Positions 56,596 to 64,000 of a stretch of DNA of 64,000 nucleotides are shown in pieces. Numbering within the stretch: the first letter of the stretch is position 1; every line of letters begins with the position of its first letter. The notes beneath the pieces are model-generated. The model ran no database searches, was not told where the DNA came from, and saw nothing but the letters and a program-made list of their open reading frames with translations. The stretch is from positions 80,322 to 144,321 of the forward strand of contig NZ_JAMXHT010000011.1 of the NCBI RefSeq assembly GCF_023955655.1, read 5' to 3'. Source of the stretch: Ralstonia soli. GTDB taxonomy: Bacteria > Pseudomonadota > Gammaproteobacteria > Burkholderiales > Burkholderiaceae. Made by a program: the position numbers and the translations under genes.

Positions 56596-58134
56596 TTAGA
56601 AATCGGCGTCGAGGCCGTCTTGCACTTGCTCGGCAGCACGCAGCACCGCGCGCGCCTTGTGTTCGGTTTCCCTCCATTCGGCATCCGGGTCCGAATCGGC
56701 GACGACACCGGCCGCAGCCTGCACGTAGAGGTTGCCGTCCTTGATGATGCCGGTGCGGATGGCGATGGCCAGATCCATCTCGCCCGAGAACGAGAGATAG
56801 CCCACCGCGCCGCCGTAGATGCCGCGCTTCACAGGCTCCAGCTCGTCGATGATCTCCATCGCACGCACCTTGGGCGCACCCGACAGCGTGCCGGCCGGGA
56901 AGGTCGCACGCAGCACGTCCATGTTGGTCATGCCGGGCTTCAGGCGCCCCTCGACCGAGCTGACGATGTGCTGCACGTGCGAATACTTCTCGATGACCAT
57001 CTGGTCGGTCACCTTGACGGAGCCGATCTCGGCAATGCGGCCGATGTCGTTGCGCGCCAGGTCGATCAGCATGACGTGCTCGGCGATCTCCTTCGGGTCG
57101 TTGAGCAGCTCGGTGGCGAGTTCGGCGTCGCGCTCGGGCGTGTTGCCGCGCGGGCGGGTGCCGGCCAGCGGGCGGATCGTGACGATGCGGGCGGATTCGT
57201 CGGCGCCATTGCCGTTGCCGTTGTTTTGGTCAACCGGCACGCGGCGCTCTTCCTGGCGCACCAGGATTTCCGGCGAGGCCCCGACGATCTGCATGTCGCC
57301 GAAGTTGTAGAAGTACATGTACGGCGACGGGTTCAGCGAACGCAGCGCGCGGTACAAAGACAGCGGCGCATCGCGGAACGGCTTGACCAGGCGCTGGCCG
57401 ATCTGCACCTGCATCATGTCGCCGGCGGCGATGTACTCCTTGGCCTTGAGCACGGCGGTGATGTAGTCCGCCTTGTCGAATTCGCGGACGGTGTCCGTGC
57501 GCACCGAGGCGGACGTCACCGGCACGTCGACGGGCTGATGCAGCTTGGTGCGCAATGCGCGCAGGCGCTGCTTGGCGCGCGAATACGCCTCGGGCTTGGA
57601 CGGATCGGCGTAGACGATCAGGTAGAGCTTGCCCGACAGGTTGTCGATCACGGCCAGCTCTTCGCACAGCATGAGCTGGATGTCGGGCAGTTGCAGGTCG
57701 TCGGGCGGGGCGGAGTCGGCCAGGCGCGGCTCGATGAAGCGCACGGCGTCGTAGCCGAAGTAGCCGGCCAGGCCGCCGCAGAAGCGCGGCAGGCCCGGGC
57801 GCAGCGCCACTTTCTGGCGGCGCTCGAACGCGGCGATGAAGTCCAGCGGGTTGCCGTCGTGCGTCTCGACAACCTTGCCGTCGGTCACGACTTCGGTGCG
57901 GTTGCCCTTCACGCGCAGCAGCGTGTGGGCATGCAGGCCGATGAACGAGTAGCGCCCGAAGCGCTCGCCACCCACCACCGATTCAAGCAGGAAGGTGTTC
58001 GTGCCACGGTCGTGCGATTGCGCCAGCTTCAGATAGAGCGAAAGGGGCGTCTCCAGATCGGCCAGTGCCTCGGCAATCAGCGGGATGCGGTTGTAGCCCT
58101 GGTCGGCCAGCGATTTGAATTCGAGTTCGGTCAT
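56596..58134 (-). CDS. trpE: Anthranilate synthase component I
   Basis: This 512-aa chorismate-binding subunit makes anthranilate. Conserved catalytic segments are present: [43 protein letters not shown] and [20 protein letters not shown]. An N-terminal LLES-type element ([19 protein letters not shown]) points to feedback inhibition by tryptophan. It is preceded by about 358 bp after gph, without a recognisable Trp-rich leader peptide. Confidence 0.97.
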   Translation of the reverse strand: MTELEFKSLADQGYNRIPLIAEALADLETPLSLYLKLAQSHDRGTNTFLLESVVGGERFGRYSFIGLHAHTLLRVKGNRTEVVTDGKVVETHDGNPLDFIAAFERRQKVALRPGLPRFCGGLAGYFGYDAVRFIEPRLADSAPPDDLQLPDIQLMLCEELAVIDNLSGKLYLIVYADPSKPEAYSRAKQRLRALRTKLHQPVDVPVTSASVRTDTVREFDKADYITAVLKAKEYIAAGDMMQVQIGQRLVKPFRDAPLSLYRALRSLNPSPYMYFYNFGDMQIVGASPEILVRQEERRVPVDQNNGNGNGADESARIVTIRPLAGTRPRGNTPERDAELATELLNDPKEIAEHVMLIDLARNDIGRIAEIGSVKVTDQMVIEKYSHVQHIVSSVEGRLKPGMTNMDVLRATFPAGTLSGAPKVRAMEIIDELEPVKRGIYGGAVGYLSFSGEMDLAIAIRTGIIKDGNLYVQAAAGVVADSDPDAEWRETEHKARAVLRAAEQVQDGLDADF

Positions 58135-58492
58135 GAGCGGTCAGATCGATTCGCCGGCAGGTGGTATTGCCCGCACCGGCATGCGCTCGCTCCACGGCAA
58201 ACGCAGTTGCGCCGTCGGAACGTTAGCAGAACATCAGGGATGGGAACGCGAAAAACCATGCGGTCCCGCAAAGGCCATCCGAAGGCACATGCCAACGGAA
58301 AACCGGCGGGCGGTCAGCGTTTGGGGCAGGAGATACGGCGGTGGTTCAGGCAGAGTGCGCCAAAAACCGGGGAAGAACGATCAGCAGCCGTGCAAACGCT
58401 TACGCCCGAGCGAGGGCGTGCCAGGGTCGCCAGGGCCAGGCCCCCCGGTCACCACGAGCGAAGATGCGTTTGCGATTCAGGAACATGGATCG
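58135..58492. other. Intergenic region between gph and trpE
   Basis: I searched the minus strand for a leader ORF with tandem Trp codons and found none. A short stem ACGCCC (58402-58407) with GGGCGT (58414-58419) is present but has no T-run, so it is not a clear terminator. A trpE promoter is expected here but not identified. Confidence 0.5.
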
Positions 58493-59206
58493 TCAGTTGG
58501 AAGCGGCTGATGTTGCGTTGTGTGGCTCGGCATAAGGCTGAATCCACTGCGCTGCCGCAAAAAGTGTGTCGACTATAGCATCGGCTCCCGCGTGCTGTAT
58601 AGGCTGGCCGTGGTTGTAGCCATACGGCACTGCCAGCACACGCATGCCGGCGGCGCGGGCCGCGCGGGCATCGTTTTCCGAGTCGCCGATTGCCACGACT
58701 TCGGCCGGATTGACGCCAAACGCTTCGGCCACCCGCAGCATGGGGTACGGATCGGGCTTGCGGTACGGGAAGGCGTCGCCGGGGTAGACGAGCTCGAAAT
58801 ACGCGTCCAGACCGAGCTGGGCCAGCAGCGGCTGCGTGAAATCGTGTGGCTTGTTCGTCACGCATGCCAGGGCGAGGCCCATGTCGCGCAACGCCGCTAG
58901 CCCTTCGCGCACGCCGTCATAGACGTTCACGAACTGTCCGTTGATGGCGATGTAGGCGCGCTGGTAGGCGTCCAGCGCCTCGGCGAAGCGGCTGTTGGCC
59001 TGCGCAGGCGGCAGGCGCGCATCGAGCACGCGCCGCACGAGGTTTTCCGAGCCCTTGCCCACGTAGCCGACGATTTCCTCGGCAGACATGTCCGGCGTGG
59101 AGCCGAGCGCTTCCAGCATCGCGTTGATGGCGGCGTGGAAGTCGCCCGCCGTATCGACCATCGTCCCGTCCAGGTCGATGATGACGGCGCGGATGGGGGT
59201 GCTCAT
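58493..59206 (-). CDS. gph: Phosphoglycolate phosphatase
   Basis: This 237-aa HAD-superfamily phosphatase has motif I DLDGTMVDTAGDF (nucleophile Asp), motif II TNKPH, and motif III/IV KPDPYPML with VAIGDSENDARAA. It clears 2-phosphoglycolate, for instance from DNA repair. ATG 59206 shares a base with the rpe stop (TGATG). The rpe-gph-trpE order is conserved in related genera. Confidence 0.94.
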   Translation of the reverse strand: MSTPIRAVIIDLDGTMVDTAGDFHAAINAMLEALGSTPDMSAEEIVGYVGKGSENLVRRVLDARLPPAQANSRFAEALDAYQRAYIAINGQFVNVYDGVREGLAALRDMGLALACVTNKPHDFTQPLLAQLGLDAYFELVYPGDAFPYRKPDPYPMLRVAEAFGVNPAEVVAIGDSENDARAARAAGMRVLAVPYGYNHGQPIQHAGADAIVDTLFAAAQWIQPYAEPHNATSAASN

Positions 59207-59934
59207 CACGCGCCGATGCCAGCCAGTGCCTGGCGCAGCGCGCCCACGGAGCCACGGTAGCCGCCATCTGCATCGGGCTTGCCGAACACGGCCGAACCGG
59301 CGACGAACGTGTCCGCGCCAGCCTTGGCGATCTCGGCGATGTTGTCGGCCTTCACGCCGCCGTCGATCTCCAGCAGGATCTTGCGGCCGGTCTTCTCTTG
59401 GTACGCATCCAGCTTCTGGCGTACGAGGCGCAGCTTGTTCAGCGCCTCGGGAATGAACGACTGGCCGCCAAAGCCCGGGTTGACCGACATGATCAGCACC
59501 ATGTCCAGGCGATCCATCACGTGATCCAGATAGTGCAGCGGCGTGGCGGGGTTGAACACCAGGCCTGCCTTGCAGCCGTTGTCGCGGATCAGCGCCAGCG
59601 AACGGTCGATGTGTTCCGACGCTTCCGGGTGGAAGGTGATCAGATCGGCGCCGGCCTTGGCGAAGTCGGGAATGATGCGATCGACCGGGCTCACCATCAG
59701 GTGCACGTCGATCGGCACCGGCTTGCCATCTTTCTGCGCGTGCGGGCGGATCGCCTCGCACACCAGCGGGCCGACGGTCAGGTTCGGCACGTAGTGGTTG
59801 TCCATCACATCGAAGTGGATCCAGTCGGCGCCGGATTCGAGCACGCGGCGCACTTCTTCGCCCAGGCGGGCAAAGTCGGCGGACAGAATGGACGGGGCAA
59901 TACGGAAACCGGACGGATCGATGGCTGCGGGCAT
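59206..59934 (-). CDS. rpe: Ribulose-phosphate 3-epimerase
   Basis: This 242-aa TIM-barrel enzyme of the pentose phosphate pathway has [17 protein letters not shown] at the start, the metal-site [16 protein letters not shown] and the [20 protein letters not shown] segment. A TAAAAT box on the minus strand (59982-59977) could be its -10. It starts the minus-strand group rpe-gph-trp. Confidence 0.96.
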   Translation of the reverse strand: MPAAIDPSGFRIAPSILSADFARLGEEVRRVLESGADWIHFDVMDNHYVPNLTVGPLVCEAIRPHAQKDGKPVPIDVHLMVSPVDRIIPDFAKAGADLITFHPEASEHIDRSLALIRDNGCKAGLVFNPATPLHYLDHVMDRLDMVLIMSVNPGFGGQSFIPEALNKLRLVRQKLDAYQEKTGRKILLEIDGGVKADNIAEIAKAGADTFVAGSAVFGKPDADGGYRGSVGALRQALAGIGA

Positions 59935-60084
59935 GATGAGAGGCGAATAAGGCGCAAGTACGCGAAGAAGGCCGCTATTTTAGCCGGGATCAGCCGTCCG
60001 GCCGTGCCCGTTCGTCCCGTGTTCGTCCCTTGTGGCTGCCCCAGCCATGCCGCACAATGGGCGCCATTCTTATTGTGGATCGAC

Positions 60085-60459
60085 ATGCCGAGCTACGAAC
60101 TCACCGTCCAGGTCCGGACGCGCTATCTGCCGGAGCAATCCGAGCCTGAGCAGGGCAACTACGCGTTCGCCTACACCATCACCATCCGCAACACTGGCGA
60201 TGTGCCGAGCCAGTTGATCTCGCGCCATTGGGTGATTACCGATGCCGAAGAGCAGGTGCAGGAGGTGAACGGCCTGGGCGTGGTCGGCCACCAGCCGCTG
60301 CTGCCGCCGGGCGAATCGTTTGAATACACGAGCTGGGCGACCATCAAGACGCCCGTGGGCACGATGCGCGGCGAGTACTTTTGCGTGGCCGAGGATGGTC
60401 ACCGCTTCGAGGCGCCGATCCCCGAGTTTGCGCTGGTGATGCCGCGCATGCTGCACTGA
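60085..60459 (+). CDS. apaG: ApaG-family protein
   Basis: This 124-aa protein has an immunoglobulin-like (fibronectin III) fold. Conserved segments are YAFAYTITIRNTGDVPSQLISRHW and the glycine-rich turn VVGHQPLLPPGESFEYTS. ApaG is linked to cobalt/magnesium resistance, but its mechanism is unsettled. ATG 60085 gives the standard length; upstream in-frame codons run antisense through rpe. It is convergent with the small membrane-protein gene (adjacent stops). Confidence 0.95.
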   Translation: MPSYELTVQVRTRYLPEQSEPEQGNYAFAYTITIRNTGDVPSQLISRHWVITDAEEQVQEVNGLGVVGHQPLLPPGESFEYTSWATIKTPVGTMRGEYFCVAEDGHRFEAPIPEFALVMPRMLH

Positions 60460-60690
60460 TTACGATGAAGCCTTCGGCGGCTGCGAATCTTTTGGCGCGG
60501 TCCCGGTCGATTCCGAAGGCTTTGCGGCCTCTGCCTGGCGCGAAGGATGGTCGGGCGGCGCGCGCAGCGGGCGCGGGTGCTTCTTGGCGCCCGACATCGT
60601 CCACACCACGATGAAAATCAGCAGGAACAGCGCCACGCCGGCCTCCAGGCCGAACAGCATCATCGGATGGTTTTCAAAGAATTCGCTCAT
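60460..60690 (-). CDS. Small single-pass membrane protein
   Basis: This 76-aa protein has one hydrophobic helix (MMLFGLEAGVALFLLIFIVVWTM contains it, residues about 11-32) and a polar Pro/Lys/Ser-rich tail. I recognise no family. Its stop touches the apaG stop, and it is divergent from mltA (74 nt). ATG 60690 is the best start. Confidence 0.7.
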   Translation of the reverse strand: MSEFFENHPMMLFGLEAGVALFLLIFIVVWTMSGAKKHPRPLRAPPDHPSRQAEAAKPSESTGTAPKDSQPPKASS

Positions 60691-60764
60691 GGTCGACGAC
60701 GGAGTGCGCGGATGCGGGGCATTGTAGCCAAGCCCGCCACCCCTTCGGACAGGATGGAACAGGC

Positions 60765-61907
60765 ATGACAGCAGCAACCTTGGACGCATTGACACACGCT
60801 CGTACCGCCAATTTCCGTCGATGGGCGGGGCTGGCGACGGCCCTGGTTGCCGCCTTGCTCGCTGCGTGTACGAGTGGCCCGCCGCCGCGCGTCGAAACGT
60901 CGCAACCGCCCACCGCAACGCTGGGCGGGCACCTGGCCCCGGCCACCTGGGCGGATGTGACCGGCTGGACCGCCGATGACCTCGCCTCCGCCTGGCCTGC
61001 GCTGCAATCGAACTGTCAGGCGATGAAGCGCCGCACCGATTGGTCGCGCGTGTGCTCGGCCGGCCTGATGGTCGACGCCGGCGACCCGATCGCCATGCGC
61101 GTCTTCTTTGAAGACAACTTCACGCCGTACCGCGTGGTCAAGGACGACGGCACCGACAGTGGCCTGATCACCGGCTACTACGAGCCGTTGCTGCGCGGCT
61201 CGCGCACCCGCCACGGCATCTATCAGACGCCGCTGTATCGCATGCCCGCCGCATGGCGCGGCAAGACGCTGCCGGCGCGTGCGCAGCTGATCCACAGCCC
61301 GGCACTGCAGGGGCAGGAAGTCGTATGGGTGGACGACCCGGTCGAGGCCGCGTTCCTGCAGATTCAGGGTTCGGGCCAAGTCCAACTGGAAGAGGGCGGC
61401 ATCATGCGCCTGGGCGTGGGCGGCACCAACAACCAGCCGTTCCGCTCGTTCGCGCGTTGGCTGCTCGACATGGGTGAGATCACGCCCGTGCAGGCGACCA
61501 TGCAGGGCATCAAGGCCTGGGCGCGCGCCAATCCGAGCCGCGTGGAAGAGATGCTCAACATCAACCCGCGCTATGTCTTCTTTGCGGAAACGCCCGGCAA
61601 TACCGGTGGCCCGATCGGCAAGCTGGGTGTGCCGCTGACCGACGAGCGCTCGATTGCGGTGGACCCGACGTACATTCCGCTCGGCTCGCCGGTATTCCTG
61701 TCGACGACGAAGCCGCTGTCGACCGCCCCGATCCAGAAGCTGGTGTTTGCGCAGGACGTGGGTTCGGCCATCCGTGGTGCGGTGCGTGCCGACTATTACT
61801 TCGGCCACGGCGATGCCGCCGGCGATCTGGCCGGGCGCATGAAGCAGGCTGGCCGTCTGTGGGTGCTGGTGCCCAAGGGCGGCAGCGTTGGTGTCGCCGC
61901 CCGTTAA
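60765..61907 (+). CDS. mltA: Membrane-bound lytic murein transglycosylase A
   Basis: This 380-aa outer-membrane lipoprotein cleaves peptidoglycan to 1,6-anhydromuropeptides. The lipoprotein signal ends LLAAC. The MltA core shows GLITGYYEPLLRGSRTR, AAFLQIQGSGQVQLEEGG and the catalytic Asp in the 3D domain (FAQDVGSAIRGAVRADYYFG). Length matches the family. It lies divergent from the small membrane-protein gene. Confidence 0.95.
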   Translation: MTAATLDALTHARTANFRRWAGLATALVAALLAACTSGPPPRVETSQPPTATLGGHLAPATWADVTGWTADDLASAWPALQSNCQAMKRRTDWSRVCSAGLMVDAGDPIAMRVFFEDNFTPYRVVKDDGTDSGLITGYYEPLLRGSRTRHGIYQTPLYRMPAAWRGKTLPARAQLIHSPALQGQEVVWVDDPVEAAFLQIQGSGQVQLEEGGIMRLGVGGTNNQPFRSFARWLLDMGEITPVQATMQGIKAWARANPSRVEEMLNINPRYVFFAETPGNTGGPIGKLGVPLTDERSIAVDPTYIPLGSPVFLSTTKPLSTAPIQKLVFAQDVGSAIRGAVRADYYFGHGDAAGDLAGRMKQAGRLWVLVPKGGSVGVAAR

Positions 61908-61978
61908 AGGCAGCGACTCACCGCGCTTGGCCGTGTGCGGAAACTTCGCCGGCTCGGCAAGCGGTGTTCGCCCATGCC

Positions 61979-62767
61979 TTATTCGCCAGTGAAGTGCGCG
62001 ATGCGCTTGTTGAGGAAGGCGTTCACGCCCTCGGCGTAGTCGCGCGAGTTGCCGAGGTCACGCTGCAGGTCGCGCTCCAGGTCGAGTTGCGCATCGAGCG
62101 ATTGCGTGGGTGCCGCATGCATGGCCTGCTTGATGGCGGCCAGGGCCCGCGTCGGCTGCTTGGCCAAGTGATCGGCCATCGCCCGCACCTCGGTCATGAG
62201 GATCTTGGCATCGTGATAGACGCCCCAGATCAGCCCCCAGGACAGGGCCGTCTTGGCATCGAGCTTCTCACCCAGCATCGCCAGCCCCATCGCCCGCGCC
62301 ACACCGATGCGTTGCGGCAGGAACCACGTCCCGCCCGAATCCGGCAGCAGCCCGATCTTCACGAAGGCCTGCAGGAAGCACGCGTTCTCGGCCGCCAGGA
62401 CGATGTCGCACGCCAGCGCCAGGTTCGCACCCGCACCGGCGGCCACCCCGTTCACCGCGGCAATCACCGGCAAGGGCAGGGCGCGCAGGCGGCGCACCAG
62501 CGGGTTGAACTGCTCGTCGATGAGCTGGCCGAGATCGGTCATCTGCCCCGGCGTGAAGCTCAGCTCGGACAGATCCTGCCCCGCACAGAAGCCACGCCCA
62601 GCGCCGGTCAGGATCAGCGCGCGGGCTTTCTGGCGCTCCACCTTGTCCAGCGCGTCGCGCAATTCCCGGTGCATGCCGGCTGTGAAACTGTTGAGCTGAT
62701 CAGGCCGATTCAGCGTGATGGTGGCCACGTGATCGTGCCAGTCGAGCAGAATAGTCGGGCTATTCAT
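61979..62767 (-). CDS. Crotonase-family isomerase, PaaG-like
   Basis: This 262-aa crotonase is closest to PaaG (ring 1,2-epoxyphenylacetyl-CoA isomerase): the oxyanion-hole segment GRGFCAGQDLSEL and the Asp-bearing IGLLPDSGGTWFLPQRIG are characteristic. The two catalytic glutamates of hydratases are absent (GAGANLALACD instead of GCE), so isomerase chemistry is more likely. No other paa genes are in the window. It is divergent from the second crotonase gene (86 nt). Confidence 0.82.
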   Translation of the reverse strand: MNSPTILLDWHDHVATITLNRPDQLNSFTAGMHRELRDALDKVERQKARALILTGAGRGFCAGQDLSELSFTPGQMTDLGQLIDEQFNPLVRRLRALPLPVIAAVNGVAAGAGANLALACDIVLAAENACFLQAFVKIGLLPDSGGTWFLPQRIGVARAMGLAMLGEKLDAKTALSWGLIWGVYHDAKILMTEVRAMADHLAKQPTRALAAIKQAMHAAPTQSLDAQLDLERDLQRDLGNSRDYAEGVNAFLNKRIAHFTGE

Positions 62768-62853
62768 CTTCTTGTCTCCTCCTTGGTCGCAGGTTAAGTG
62801 TTTAACCGGCCGTTTGGTCGGCCAAGGTTACATCCAATCCATCTGGAGCTTGC

Positions 62854-63630
62854 ATGTCGTACGAAAACATTCTGGCCGAAACGCGCGGCCGCGTTGGCCT
62901 GATTACGCTCAACCGCCCCAAGGCGCTCAACGCCCTCAACGATGCGCTCATGGATGAACTGGGCGCCGCGCTGCTCGCCTTCGATGCCGACGCCAACATC
63001 GGCGCCATCGTCATCACCGGCAGCGAGAAGGCGTTCGCAGCGGGGGCCGACATTGCCGTCATGGCGGATTACGACTTCGCCACCGTCTATAAGGGCGAAT
63101 ACATCTCGCGCAACTGGGAAACCATCCGCCGCGTGCGCAAGCCGGTGATCGCCGCGGTGGCCGGCTATGCGCTGGGCGGCGGCTGCGAGGTCGCCATGAT
63201 GTGCGACATCATCCTCGCTGCCGACACCGCCAAGTTCGGCCAGCCCGAAATCAAGCTCGGCACCATGCCCGGGGGTGGCGGCACGCAGCGCCTGCCGCGC
63301 GCCATCTCCAAGGCCAAAGCCATGGACCTCTGCCTGACCGCCCGCATCATGGGCGCCGAAGAAGCTGAACGCGCCGGGCTGGTCTCGCGCGTCATCCCGG
63401 CCGACAAGCTGCTCGACGAAGCCATCCAGACTGCGGAAACCATCGCCGGCTTCTCTCTGCCCACGGTCATGATGATCAAGGAATCGATCAACACCGCCTA
63501 CGAGACCTCGCTCACGGAGGGCGTCCACCTGGAGCGCCGCCTGTTCCACGCCACTTTCGCCACGGAAGACCAGAAAGAGGGCATGCGCGCATTCCTGGAG
63601 AAGCGCGCGCCGGCGTTCAAACATCAATAA
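62854..63630 (+). CDS. Enoyl-CoA hydratase
   Basis: This 258-aa crotonase retains both catalytic glutamates: E112 in [11 protein letters not shown] and E132 in [20 protein letters not shown]. The oxyanion segment [12 protein letters not shown] is typical. It hydrates trans-2-enoyl-CoA in fatty-acid or phenylacetate breakdown; PaaF or a short-chain hydratase are the likeliest assignments. It is divergent from the PaaG-like gene. Confidence 0.92.
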   Translation: MSYENILAETRGRVGLITLNRPKALNALNDALMDELGAALLAFDADANIGAIVITGSEKAFAAGADIAVMADYDFATVYKGEYISRNWETIRRVRKPVIAAVAGYALGGGCEVAMMCDIILAADTAKFGQPEIKLGTMPGGGGTQRLPRAISKAKAMDLCLTARIMGAEEAERAGLVSRVIPADKLLDEAIQTAETIAGFSLPTVMMIKESINTAYETSLTEGVHLERRLFHATFATEDQKEGMRAFLEKRAPAFKHQ

Positions 63631-63654
63631 GAGAAAGGCGGCCGTGTGATCTAG

Positions 63655-63684
63655 GGAATACCCGAGTAATCGTCTCGGGTATCC
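63655..63684. terminator. Inverted repeat after the enoyl-CoA hydratase gene
   Basis: ATACCCGAG (63658-63666) and CTCGGGTAT (63674-63682) form a 9-bp stem 27 nt past the stop codon. The T-tract is interrupted, so termination is probable but not certain. Confidence 0.5.
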
Positions 63685-64000
63685 TTCAAGTCATTTTGCG
63701 GCTGCTTTTGACCGGCAATCGTAGGCCCAGCCTGGGATGGCGGTAATTCTTCATCGGCTTGACATCAACCCGTCACGACAAAGGTGTTGCCAACCTTCGG
63801 AAACCTGCCTATAGTTCGCCCCTCGCTGCAAACGACAGCGCCGAAACGAAAGCGACGGTGGGGTGGTTGAGGCGGTGGAGAAGTAGGAGTGGAGCGGGTT
63901 TGCGGGTTGTTGAGTGGTTGGCGACGGTCTGCGGTTGCGGTGAAGTTAGCGACGCGTTGAACGATAAAAATTCTTCAGCAAGTTGTTGACAGCGACGAAA
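63685..64000. promoter_or_regulatory. Gene-free window end with a strong -35 element
   Basis: No gene is visible. An A/T-rich stretch (63963-63973) is followed by TTGACA at 63986-63991, a consensus -35 on the plus strand; a matching -10 would lie just outside the window. The arrangement, an AT-rich element upstream of a perfect -35, is typical of rRNA, tRNA or other strongly expressed promoters. Confidence 0.4.

Noticed and set aside
58135..58492. Trp attenuator upstream of trpE
   Set aside because: No short frame with tandem Trp codons and no terminator stem with a T-run could be found.

Overview
The window is ordinary-looking chromosome of a GC-rich betaproteobacterium. Gene content and order (petABC-sspAB, a bo3 quinol oxidase with His-rich subunits, hemA-prfA-prmC-grxD-ubiX, rpe-gph-trpEGDC, apaG/mltA) point to Burkholderiaceae, and the protein sequences look like Ralstonia (R. 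pickettii / R. solanacearum side). I see no phage, insertion sequence or CRISPR array. The left edge cuts a Nif3-family gene. The right edge stops inside what looks like the promoter of a gene or stable-RNA operon outside the window.

Layout. 1-5.6 kb: Nif3-like protein, MscL, cytochrome bc1 (petABC), SspA/SspB and a tRNA-Thr. 5.6-10.2 kb: an I78-type inhibitor lipoprotein, then the most unusual locus: short upstream ORF, hairpin, OprB-like porin, a second related upstream ORF, hairpin, a 68-aa protein and an NRAMP-related metal transporter. 10.8-14.8 kb: cyoABCD. 14.9-17.8 kb: EttA, a CDGSH protein, a YbaK-type deacylase and a small secreted protein. 18-22.2 kb: opgGH (periplasmic glucans). 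22.5-23.5 kb: two small envelope proteins. 23.5-28.6 kb: hemA-prfA-(lipoprotein)-prmC-grxD-ubiX. 28.8-29.2 kb: ten tandem 42-bp repeats. 29.6-34.4 kb: a phytochrome-like kinase, a response regulator and a hybrid kinase. 34.7-38.3 kb: a polar amino-acid ABC importer and an MFS carrier. 38.4-42.7 kb: YchF, an EamA exporter, a DUF2182/DUF1326 pair and FliT. 42.8-44 kb: a small envelope operon with a lytic transglycosylase. 44.4-51.8 kb: UbiH-like hydroxylase, DsbC, AcuI, M61 peptidase and a FUSC protein. 51.9-52.2 kb: a degenerate 21-bp repeat array. 52.2-59.9 kb: rpe-gph-trpE-trpG-(small secreted protein)-trpD-trpC-CYTH-ung. 60-63.6 kb: apaG, a small membrane protein, mltA and two divergent crotonase genes.

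How the parts work together. petABC and cyoABCD supply two quinol-consuming branches of respiration; UbiX and the UbiH-like enzyme belong to ubiquinone synthesis. HemA starts haem synthesis, and PrmC methylates the release factor made by its neighbour prfA. The porin and the NRAMP-like carrier would form an outer- plus inner-membrane route for a divalent cation, and each is preceded by a rare-codon upstream ORF of the form MDS..SR..I..H-stop that ends directly at a long hairpin. I regard this as the best candidate for an undescribed regulatory system here. The second notable item is a bacteriophytochrome that has lost both possible chromophore cysteines and other bilin-pocket residues but keeps its kinase.
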